A stretch of 20,282 bases of DNA, from positions 1-20,282 of the IMG/VR virus record IMGVR_UViG_3300042539_000073. One strand, given 5' to 3'. The notes beneath the pieces were generated by a model that worked only from the letters and a program-made list of their open reading frames with translations, was not told the DNA's origin and made no database searches. Shown one piece after another: positions 11,811 to 19,314 of this stretch. Within the stretch, counting starts at the first letter, position 1; the number at the start of each line of letters is the position of its first letter. Made by a program: the position numbers and the translations under genes. The stretch is from a virus.

Positions 11811-14800
11811 TTCGTTGCGCCTTCTGCCTGATGCTTATGTTCAATACATCAGTCTCGGTCAATATCTTTTTCTTAACAAGCCTTCTGATTGCGGCTTGTG
11901 GATCGCGGCTTGATTGGATTTCTGGGAAAAGCCTTGCAACCTTCTCATCGGTTGGCAACCCAGCAAGCAATGCTTCCTTTGGAGAAAGAACAATTCCTTG
12001 GTTTCGCATCCTGTCTTTGTATGCTCCCAGAATCCTCTCACCAACAATCGGGTCTTTCTTTATGAAGTCCCGAATGTTTTGACGGGTTTCCGCATCATTC
12101 TTTCCAGTTATCTCATCCAGCATTTCGGATGTTGTCTTTTGCCTTGTCGGGTCGAATGGAATAAGTTTTCCTTCTATTAGATTGAGCGCATCTAAACTTG
12201 AGAAACCAACGTCCCTAAGCATCGGAATAATTGTTTCATCAGTCTCACCAAGTGTTCGGAGATTTTTCACATGGTCTAACATCTTCTGCATATTGCCAGC
12301 GTAGTTGCTTTGTGATTTTGCAATTAGGCTTTGATATTCTTCTGGCGTAACCCTGCCTGCTTGCAATGCGTATTGGTTTCCAGACATAGTTGACTTAATA
12401 CCTGCAATAGCCTCGTAAATACCATCCGCCTTAAACTTAAATCCATCTGGTATTTTTCTGACTTCCTCGCGTATTCCAAGTTGCCTTGTGACTTTTTCTT
12501 GGGTGGTTTTATCAGGTCTTTGCAATGCCGTAATCGTGGATGGAATAAATTCTTTAGCGAAATTACCAGCGCGTTCCAATCTGTTTTCAATGTAATCTGG
12601 ACTTTCTGATATTAGTTTGCCTGTTTCAAAGTCCCTGCCAGAAATCATTGATGTGCCAGCTTGAAGCGCAAACGAACCTTCTCCAACAAGCTCAGTGCTA
12701 AGAACCTTTAGGAGATTGCCAGTCCCTTCCTCTGCGTTTTCTCCCCTTAATATCGACATGACGGGATTTGCCAATATGGTTTGTGGTAAATAAACGGAAG
12801 TATTTATTGATCCAATAGAGCCATCTTTCTTGCGGTAAAGCAAAAGCGGTTTATCCCGTTCAAATTCTGCCGCAACAGTATCCCGATAAGCCCTTTCTTC
12901 TTCTTCCGTGAATGTCTCGCGGTTAAATTGGTTCAGCCCGTATGTTGCTGCGGCATAAGCAGTGGTCATCGCAACTGCTCTTTTGGCAGCTTCCTTCTTC
13001 ATTGCCGCTTGATTGACTGGAATATCCTTAAACTCATCTCCGAGCTTTGCCACAAAAGTTCCATTCATCATGTCTCTTATTGCCTTGGCTTGCTCAAACT
13101 GAGTCCTTGCAAACTCAAGAGAGTAGGTAACAAACTGAGGCATTACGCCAGCCCTTGAAAGTGCCTTCAGTTCAGGGCTTATTGAATCGTAGTTGGGGTA
13201 AGTCTTTGTTGTGAGTCTTGCTCCCATTTCTTTGATCTGCTCATCAGTAGCAGTTGGCATCATCTTTTTCAAGACGTGCATATTGTTCTCGTAGTTTACA
13301 ACTCTAAATATGTTATCGGGTAAACTGTAAACACGACCAGGAACATTAGTCACTTTCTCAAGAACCTTTCCAATGCGTTTCCCTTGAAGCCCAGCCTTGA
13401 GATCCTCATAGGCAATGTTGCCAGTTATCATTCCGCGCTTCTTGTAGTCCTCAAACTTCTGCAAAGTTATTGGAGGTGCTTCATTAGCGAACCTTTTGAT
13501 TACTGGCAAGCCGCCTAGCCTTGTCCCTCCAAGTGTTCCAAGTGCCATTTTCACAGCATTGCCAAGACCAAGGGCAGGATTCATTCCCGCACCGAGTGTT
13601 GCTGCAAGGTTGCTTGGGGCTTGGATCAAATAAGATGAAAGATTCCCAAGCACTTTAGCCGACTTCAAACCAGATACGGCAGTCTCATAAATATCCCCCA
13701 TTAAGCGAGCCGCAAGCAAGTTAGATTGTTCTTCTACTCCTCCTGCGTAAACCTTGTTGATTGCGTTCTGAGTGTAAGGATCAACAAACAATGGTTCCCC
13801 ATCAAACATTGCATCGCCACGTTTGAGTTTCAAGGGTTGAAGTCCCTGTTGGAAATTAGGATCAGACGCTTTTACTGCCATGCCAGAATCAAGCAAAGAC
13901 TTTGCAATCCTAGCATCAGATTCGTTGTATTCGTTGATCCTATTGAGAACGGATATGGTTGACTTTACTCTTTGTCCAGGTTGTGTAATCAGCCCAAGGT
14001 AATCTTCTAGCTCTTGTGAAACAACCTTTCTTTGCTTTAATACATTTGGAGTTCCTTTCCCCTGCATAAATGCAGAAAACTCCGTAGGATTCCCCTTCAT
14101 CTTTAACTGAAGTTCTGCCAAGTATTTGTTGGCTTCCTCTTCAGTCATTTTTTCTTCATCAAGCTGCTTTTGTTTTGCTTCAATTTGTTCTTTACTAGGA
14201 GTAGAACTAGCCTTGAGGTCTCTTTGATAAGCCTCGTTTGATTTACCTTCCCCACCAGGACGAATTCCATGGAATCTCCTTATTGCTTCTGCCTCGTTAC
14301 TTGGCATTCTGTAATCACGAATATACTCTTTCATCCGAGCATCCTTCATTTCGTCGGTAAGCCCAGTTGTTAGCCGACGTTTTAGCGCGTCATACTTCTC
14401 AGGGGATGGCGTGTAGTTTGGATTCTGGAAAAACTCATAACCTCTAGTCAGATAGTCGTCACGATTAAGGCTAGCCGCCAGCATATCTGACTTACCTTCT
14501 GGAAGTCGTTTCTCTCCGCTATTATCAAGATCAATCATCCGTTGCTGCTCTGCCCGTATCTTGCTTCTGCCAAATACAAGTTGCTCCAGCAGTTCAGGCG
14601 GTAAGTCAGGACGATCTTCACCATCAAGAAACGCTATTGCATCAGCCCGATATTGTGGGTTTGCATCAAGGTATGAGTCGATTCGACCACCTATGTTTGT
14701 TGCTGTTCCTTCAACAGCTTCCACGGAAGCCTTTGCTTTCTTTGCGGCAGTCGTTGCATCATATCCAATAACTCTAGTAGGAACTACTTTTGATGCAGTT

Positions 14801-15696
14801 GCCTTTGTTGCATTGCTTATGTATTCACTAACGCTGCCTTTGAAATTAGCAGGAGCCATTTTCAAATCATCTGGAGTAAGTCCAGCAGTAAGCGTGTCAA
14901 CTAAGTCAATAGTCGTTGGGTCGCCAGCTTCAATAAGTTTATTGATCTCATCAGGAGTCTTATTCCTTATTTTCCGTATGCCTGCGGTCAATCCTTTTTC
15001 GGCTACGCCAAGTCCACCGCCCAACGCTGCGCTTGTTCCCGCTCCGATTAAATAGTCTTTAAGCGAGTAATCTTCTTTGCCGCCAGCTTCTTCAACCGCC
15101 ATGTAAGCGGGAGTTGCCAATCCGCCAATAGCAACACCAGAAGCAATCGGTCTTTTGGCAATCGTGCCGGTAACTTTTGCTAGTTTACCTCCAGCTTTGC
15201 CAATCTTGCTTCCAGGAATTAAATTCAAAAGAGTGTCAATAGCCACTCTTCCATAATCAATATCACTTGCCCCTTCTATTTTTTGTGCCGCAATAGAACC
15301 TGAGACTCCGCCAGTTAATGCCCCTCCTACATACCCAATAAGAGCACCAGCAGGAACAGTAATTGGAGCAGTTGGACCTCCTAACGCACCTATTGCGGCT
15401 CCCCCAGCAGCCCCCCCCGCCTTCATGCCCTCTGCCAACACAATCTCAGCACCAAGTCCAGCAGCAATACGCCCTATGCTTGGGTCTTTCGGTTCTTCTT
15501 TCTTTTCTTCCTGCTTCTCTTCTTGCCTCGGAGCTTGTTTCCCAGAAAGATAATCTGCAATCTCATCAAGGGAATAGCCTTCTTCCATTGCATTCTTAAT
15601 GTCGTCACGACCTTCGGAAATATGCAATGCTATTTCTTGATCGGAGTAGCCCTCCTCACGCGCCCGTGAAAGGCTATCTCTTGTTAAGTCAGGCAT
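11803..15696 (-). CDS. Very large internal virion / DNA-ejection protein
   Basis: A 1297-residue protein. The N-terminus has two copies of a short helical repeat, EEGYSDQEIALHI and EEGYSLDEIADYL (residues 14-50), which I recall at the start of other phage ejection proteins. A Lys/Glu linker follows, then a long Gly/Ala hydrophobic stretch (about residues 75-135; AAGGAAIGALGG, GYVGGALTGGVSGS) that could enter or span a membrane. The central 250-750 region is charged and helical. At about 840-1000 a segment with AGVMPQFVTYSLEFARTQFE resembles large polyvalent-protein-associated domains found in giant phage proteins carried in the virion. By analogy with T7 gp16 it may be ejected to form a conduit for DNA. 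No lysozyme motif is visible. It begins two bases after the upstream stop. Confidence 0.72.
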   Translation of the reverse strand: MPDLTRDSLSRAREEGYSDQEIALHISEGRDDIKNAMEEGYSLDEIADYLSGKQAPRQEEKQEEKKEEPKDPSIGRIAAGLGAEIVLAEGMKAGGAAGGAAIGALGGPTAPITVPAGALIGYVGGALTGGVSGSIAAQKIEGASDIDYGRVAIDTLLNLIPGSKIGKAGGKLAKVTGTIAKRPIASGVAIGGLATPAYMAVEEAGGKEDYSLKDYLIGAGTSAALGGGLGVAEKGLTAGIRKIRNKTPDEINKLIEAGDPTTIDLVDTLTAGLTPDDLKMAPANFKGSVSEYISNATKATASKVVPTRVIGYDATTAAKKAKASVEAVEGTATNIGGRIDSYLDANPQYRADAIAFLDGEDRPDLPPELLEQLVFGRSKIRAEQQRMIDLDNSGEKRLPEGKSDMLAASLNRDDYLTRGYEFFQNPNYTPSPEKYDALKRRLTTGLTDEMKDARMKEYIRDYRMPSNEAEAIRRFHGIRPGGEGKSNEAYQRDLKASSTPSKEQIEAKQKQLDEEKMTEEEANKYLAELQLKMKGNPTEFSAFMQGKGTPNVLKQRKVVSQELEDYLGLITQPGQRVKSTISVLNRINEYNESDARIAKSLLDSGMAVKASDPNFQQGLQPLKLKRGDAMFDGEPLFVDPYTQNAINKVYAGGVEEQSNLLAARLMGDIYETAVSGLKSAKVLGNLSSYLIQAPSNLAATLGAGMNPALGLGNAVKMALGTLGGTRLGGLPVIKRFANEAPPITLQKFEDYKKRGMITGNIAYEDLKAGLQGKRIGKVLEKVTNVPGRVYSLPDNIFRVVNYENNMHVLKKMMPTATDEQIKEMGARLTTKTYPNYDSISPELKALSRAGVMPQFVTYSLEFARTQFEQAKAIRDMMNGTFVAKLGDEFKDIPVNQAAMKKEAAKRAVAMTTAYAAATYGLNQFNRETFTEEEERAYRDTVAAEFERDKPLLLYRKKDGSIGSINTSVYLPQTILANPVMSILRGENAEEGTGNLLKVLSTELVGEGSFALQAGTSMISGRDFETGKLISESPDYIENRLERAGNFAKEFIPSTITALQRPDKTTQEKVTRQLGIREEVRKIPDGFKFKADGIYEAIAGIKSTMSGNQYALQAGRVTPEEYQSLIAKSQSNYAGNMQKMLDHVKNLRTLGETDETIIPMLRDVGFSSLDALNLIEGKLIPFDPTRQKTTSEMLDEITGKNDAETRQNIRDFIKKDPIVGERILGAYKDRMRNQGIVLSPKEALLAGLPTDEKVARLFPEIQSSRDPQAAIRRLVKKKILTETDVLNISIRQKAQRNE

Positions 15697-15698
15697 CT

Positions 15699-16649
15699 TT
15701 ATTTGATAATTTCACCAAGTGGTATTTTACTTGGAACAGTTGCAGAGCTTTTGCCAAAATAAGAATCCAAAGTCTCGTCGGTAATATCTCCGTAAATATC
15801 TTCTGCTTTTAATGCTCTCAAGGTATTAAGCGCACCTATCCTATCTCCTGATTCATACAGAAGTCTAGCGCGCTCGTTAGCTCTTGTGTTTCTTTCTATT
15901 GGGTCAAGTGCAGGCTCTGGCAATTTCTGCATAGCAGCGTATGCTTCTGGGTTTGCGCCAATTTCAATTTGCCCTGCACTAGTAGCTGGAACGACTGGCA
16001 CTCCCTCAACTTGCGTAGTCATTACGTCACCAAGTCCAGGGACACTAGCGACTACCTCCCTTGTTGGTGAGTAAGCTCTTTCTGCAAATGCGGAGAATTG
16101 TTCGGCGTTCTGATTCCCAAATGGAATTGGAGTTCCCATATTGTTGTATCTAGTCCCAGATTGAGAACCGATAAGAACAATGTTTCCGTCAGCAAGTTGC
16201 CGTTGTTCTTTTTGCTCATTTGTCTGAACCTTGATTCCTGCATCTACTAACTTACCAATGCTATTTGCTAAAGCACGAACAGCACCTTGATCCTTAGAGA
16301 CAAAAGCATTTGCTGCGTCATTCAAAATAGCTGGAGGAATTGCTATGTTTCGGCTGTCAGCAACGCTAACAAGTTGCTCGATTGATCTGGCTACTTCATC
16401 TTTGGGTGTTCTTGCTTCCGCAGGAACGGTAAGATTCTTGGTATTCAATGCCATCAACTGACCTGAATACGCCTTTAGATTATCAATGTCCTTGTTTGCT
16501 ATTGCCTGTTGAAGATTGGAGTAAAGCATATTAGCCTGACTCTCCATCCCGTTTGCTCTTAGCGTATCAATAGCAGAATCAAGACTTGCAACTTTAGAGC
16601 GCAAGTTTGAATTAGGACTCAGAAGTGATGTTAATGGTTTTTCTGGCAT
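15699..16649 (-). CDS. Putative internal virion protein
   Basis: A 316-residue protein with no signal peptide or membrane segment. Residues about 15-75 form helices (LRSKVASLDSAIDTLRANGM, YSNLQQAIANKDIDNLKAYS) with a repeat-like layout, and a second helical stretch spans about 245-290 (ANERARLLYESGDRIGALNT). Between them is a less ordered segment with GTRYNNMGTPIPFGNQNAEQ and PTREVVASVPGLGD. I recognise no family. Its position among the Gln/Ala-rich proteins and the 1297-residue protein, all packed within a few bases, suggests it is stored in the head and ejected with DNA or forms part of the inner core. No Shine-Dalgarno sequence precedes the ATG; the leader is AT-rich. Confidence 0.55.
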   Translation of the reverse strand: MPEKPLTSLLSPNSNLRSKVASLDSAIDTLRANGMESQANMLYSNLQQAIANKDIDNLKAYSGQLMALNTKNLTVPAEARTPKDEVARSIEQLVSVADSRNIAIPPAILNDAANAFVSKDQGAVRALANSIGKLVDAGIKVQTNEQKEQRQLADGNIVLIGSQSGTRYNNMGTPIPFGNQNAEQFSAFAERAYSPTREVVASVPGLGDVMTTQVEGVPVVPATSAGQIEIGANPEAYAAMQKLPEPALDPIERNTRANERARLLYESGDRIGALNTLRALKAEDIYGDITDETLDSYFGKSSATVPSKIPLGEIIK

Positions 16650-16668
16650 TTGAATTTATTGAATAAAT

Positions 16669-17148
16669 TTACCATACAATTTGCGTCTCCTCAACGGTAT
16701 CAGAACTAGGTTGCATTGACATACGCATCTTCTGCATTCTCATTGCATCCATTTCACGTTCTCTTTTTAGACCCTCAAGGTCAAGCCTAGTCTTAAATCC
16801 TTCGGTAATGTTGAGTGCTTCAACAACCCTGTCAGCAAGCGGAATGTTCTGATCGCTAATGGCAAGAAGGCTTGGGTTAATCATGTCGGCGTATTCCGGC
16901 ATGGTTTGAACAATCAGCTTTCCTACATTCTCAGCTAACTTGATCTGTTTGTTTTGTTCCGCTTGTTCTTTTTTCCTCTCCTTGTATTCCTCACCCACCA
17001 TCGAGATCGTATTGCCTATGCTTTGCCCAAGGTCTGCAACCCCCTGTGCTTGCGTAGCAGCAGCATTAGCCATCCCGCTGTAATCCAGCTTGAATGACTC
17101 AGGGTTGATCCCCGAACCTAGCATCTGTCCTCTTCCGTAAGTCGCCAT
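16669..17148 (-). CDS. Putative small internal virion protein
   Basis: A 159-residue protein. The N-terminus is Gly-rich (YGRGQMLGSGINPESFKLDY). It is followed by an Ala/Gln helix (MANAAATQAQGVADLGQSIG; about 26-45) and a highly charged helix (EEYKERKKEQAEQNKQIKLA; about 53-72), then a methionine-rich basic helix near 125-145. This is the layout of small ejection-type proteins that lie beside a larger Gly/Ala/Gln-rich partner in podovirus genomes. It has no membrane segment. The ATG at 17148 lies 11 bases after the upstream stop behind an A-rich leader without a Shine-Dalgarno sequence. The role is inferred from composition and context; no specific family is recognised. Confidence 0.55.
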   Translation of the reverse strand: MATYGRGQMLGSGINPESFKLDYSGMANAAATQAQGVADLGQSIGNTISMVGEEYKERKKEQAEQNKQIKLAENVGKLIVQTMPEYADMINPSLLAISDQNIPLADRVVEALNITEGFKTRLDLEGLKREREMDAMRMQKMRMSMQPSSDTVEETQIVW

Positions 17149-17159
17149 ATTGTTGATTT

Positions 17160-18062
17160 TTACTTGAATAATGATCCAGCCTTACCAAGAGCAAGACCGC
17201 CAAGGGAAGCCCCGCCAGTCATCGGGGCAGTCAAAAGCGCACCGCCGATGCTCCCAAGCGCACCCATGAACCCCGCACTACGAGAAGCCTGTGCCTGTGC
17301 GTTGGCTTGTGCCGCCGCAAGTTGGTTAGCGCGTTGTGCCGCACCAAGGTTAAGCCCCACGGAAGTATCAAACAACTGAGGTGTTCCCGATCCAATTGCT
17401 CCAAGTCCCGTGTTGATGAACTGCTGCCCTTGCTGATACGACAATGGAGTAGAACCAAGAAGGTTTAGCCCTGGCTGGGTGTAGAACCTCTCTGCCACAT
17501 TGTAGGCGTTCTGTCCTGCTTGTGCTGCCTCGGCACGTTTACGAGCGAATACATCCTCACGCCCCATCACCTCGGAGGCAATAGCGGCGTTTCCACCAAT
17601 CCTGCCAGCCGCAGAAGCAGCTTCACGCGCTGTCTGTTGGTATCCGCGCTGTTCTTCTGGGCTGATTCTTTGGGATGCCGCTAATGCCCTTTGTGCCTCT
17701 GTATCGAAGCCTTGCACCACGCCAGCCTGTTCCGGCGACAACGCTTGCATCAATCCACGGGTAAGACCTGCTTGTCCGGTCATCTGACCGAGTTCCGCTC
17801 CCCTTGCCTCACCAAGCCCCATACCAGCTTGTTGCGCGGCTTGGTTGCTAAGACCAAAGATTCCTTGTTGTCCACCGGAACCGCTAAGGAACGATTGAAT
17901 ATCACCGAGATTCAGACCTTGGAACTGAGGACGGAATTGTTGCTCCTGCGATAATATCTGAGGCAATGCGCCAGACATACCAGAAACGTATCTCTGAATA
18001 TCTTTGCCAATGTCCATCTTTGGAGCTTTGACTGTTTTTGGTTTGCTAAATAGGCTGCCCAT
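17160..18062 (-). CDS. Putative Gln/Ala/Gly-rich DNA-ejection protein
   Basis: A 300-residue protein that starts MGSLFSKPKTVKAPKMDIGK, a Lys-rich head, and then is rich in Gln, Ala and Gly with long helices. Visible segments include SQEQQFRPQFQGLNLGDIQS (about residues 38-57), SPEEQRGYQQTAREAASAAG (about 134-153) and AAQRANQLAAAQANAQAQAS (about 241-260). The C-terminus is a Gly/Ala hydrophobic stretch (FMGALGSIGGALLTAPMTGG) that could associate with membranes. This composition and ending are usual in podovirus internal virion proteins released before the genome. The ATG follows the upstream stop by four bases. No enzyme motif is visible. The internal virion role is likely but inferred. Confidence 0.65.
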   Translation of the reverse strand: MGSLFSKPKTVKAPKMDIGKDIQRYVSGMSGALPQILSQEQQFRPQFQGLNLGDIQSFLSGSGGQQGIFGLSNQAAQQAGMGLGEARGAELGQMTGQAGLTRGLMQALSPEQAGVVQGFDTEAQRALAASQRISPEEQRGYQQTAREAASAAGRIGGNAAIASEVMGREDVFARKRAEAAQAGQNAYNVAERFYTQPGLNLLGSTPLSYQQGQQFINTGLGAIGSGTPQLFDTSVGLNLGAAQRANQLAAAQANAQAQASRSAGFMGALGSIGGALLTAPMTGGASLGGLALGKAGSLFK

Positions 18063-18066
18063 GATT

Positions 18067-18399
18067 TTATCGTAGTTTTGAGTAAAATTTTTCCATGCTT
18101 AACAAGCGAGTCCGTTCCGACCCTTTGAAGTCACGGCGAAAAGAAAGGTATTTGTAATCATCTTTGAAAGGGCGTAGTCCACTAAGCATATCGCCGCAAC
18201 ACATGGTGAAGTGAAGCGTGTCCGAATGCTCGAAAGCAACTGCTTTGTCAGGCTCGCTACTGTGTGAGTGGAAGCACAACGCAAAAACCTTGGGAGTTGA
18301 AAGAACAACGCCATAAGACAAATGCCAACCGATAAGGCTTTGCAGGTCAATGTTGTTTGATTCATAAAGGGTAAGGGCAGTTGCTAGGTGGGAGGTCAT
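18067..18399 (-). CDS. Small conserved-type protein, function unknown
   Basis: A 110-residue protein. The first half has LQSLIGWHLSYGVVLSTPKV and FALCFHSHSSEPDKAVAFEH. The second has SDTLHFTMCCGDMLSGLRPF followed by YKYLSFRRDFKG. The alternating strands with DTLHFTMCCG resemble short uncharacterised proteins I recall in other aquatic-type phage genomes, where they also lie between tail and internal virion genes. There is no signal peptide. The start overlaps the fibre stop as ATGA, giving translational coupling. A role in the adsorption or tail apparatus is possible by position only. Confidence 0.6.
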   Translation of the reverse strand: MTSHLATALTLYESNNIDLQSLIGWHLSYGVVLSTPKVFALCFHSHSSEPDKAVAFEHSDTLHFTMCCGDMLSGLRPFKDDYKYLSFRRDFKGSERTRLLSMEKFYSKLR

Positions 18400-19313
18400 C
18401 CTACAAACATTGCGTTGACTACTGTAAAATTGCCTTCGCTACCAGTTGCTGTGCTTGAAGCGTTAATGTCGCAAGATTGTTCTGTTGTTGCTGTTTCATC
18501 AGTTCCTCCAACAAATCCTTTGGTATCGCCATCAGTAAAGTTGGCAAATCCAGATCGTGCATAATTTGCATTTGGAAGGGCTGTTGTAAAATTAACGGCA
18601 TATTTTCCAGTTGCTAACAAGCTAACGCTTGAGACATTGCCAGATGCTCTAATAAGCCTGCGACTTAATGTAACATTACCAGTTAAGATTGTTCCTGACG
18701 TGCCATGCGTTACAGTGAAAACAGTATTACTAGTGACCCCCGTTACAACAAAAGCTCCATCTGCGGCTCCGCCAGATGTGAAATCCAAAAAGACTTTGTG
18801 TCCAACAATCAATCCGTGGTCAACAGATGTAGTTACCGTTACGGTTGTAAGCGTCCTAGAGTAAGTCCCGCCAATGTCATCTGCCGTTGTTCCATCAAAG
18901 TTTACCCATGCTCTAATCCCGTAAATAGGAGCCGCGCCAGTCTGCGCTCCATTCAGCTTGGGAGCAGTGATGGCAGCGTCTGCAATCTTTGCGGTTGTAA
19001 CGTTAGCGTCAAGAATCTTGGCGGTAGTTACGTTTGCATCCAGAATCTTTGCTGTGGTTACGTTTGCATCCAGAATCTTGGCAGTAGTTACTGCATTTGA
19101 CGCAAGAGCGTTGGCTGTAACAGCACCAGCCCCCATCTCATTTGAGGTAATCGTTCCCACCTTGAGCTTACCCGCCACCAAGGCAAGCGTTGTATTCCCA
19201 GCGGCTATCGCATCACTTGTGAACAACGTCTGGTCGATGATGTTGTTCATCGCCGTACTGGTAATCACTTGATTAGTAGCAAAAGTATCGGTTGTTTCTA
19301 CGACTCCAGGCAT
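18396..19313 (-). CDS. Tail fibre-like protein with decapeptide repeats
   Basis: A 305-residue protein. Residues 1-75 form an N-terminal region with VITSTAMNNIIDQTLF. Residues about 76-115 are four copies of a ten-residue repeat, TTAKILDANV with a degenerate last copy (TTAKIADAAI), likely a trimeric beta or coiled shaft. From about 130 a C-terminal domain begins with GIRAWVNFDGT and resumes at LIRASGNVSSV and YAVNFTTALPNANYA (about 220-252), a domain I recall from phage tail proteins. An extra beta module (about 150-215, VDHGLIVGHKVFLDF then NTVFTVTHG) lies between these halves. It probably binds host surface or forms part of a fibre. It starts just after the upstream tail gene stop and overlaps the next start as ATGA. 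Confidence 0.75.
   Translation of the reverse strand: MPGVVETTDTFATNQVITSTAMNNIIDQTLFTSDAIAAGNTTLALVAGKLKVGTITSNEMGAGAVTANALASNAVTTAKILDANVTTAKILDANVTTAKILDANVTTAKIADAAITAPKLNGAQTGAAPIYGIRAWVNFDGTTADDIGGTYSRTLTTVTVTTSVDHGLIVGHKVFLDFTSGGAADGAFVVTGVTSNTVFTVTHGTSGTILTGNVTLSRRLIRASGNVSSVSLLATGKYAVNFTTALPNANYARSGFANFTDGDTKGFVGGTDETATTEQSCDINASSTATGSEGNFTVVNAMFVG
18976..19095 (-). repeat. Four tandem 30-bp units in the fibre gene
   Basis: Units at 18976-19005, 19006-19035, 19036-19065 and 19066-19095 each encode ten residues (TTAKILDANV type). The two middle units share most bases, for example GCATCCAGAATCTT occurs twice, while outer units differ at several wobble positions. The length is a multiple of three, so gain or loss of a unit keeps the frame and would only change shaft length. 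Confidence 0.85.
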
Positions 19314-19314
19314 A

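Noticed and set aside
18976-19095. CRISPR array
   Set aside because: The 30-bp units are directly adjacent without spacers and encode a decapeptide repeat in frame.
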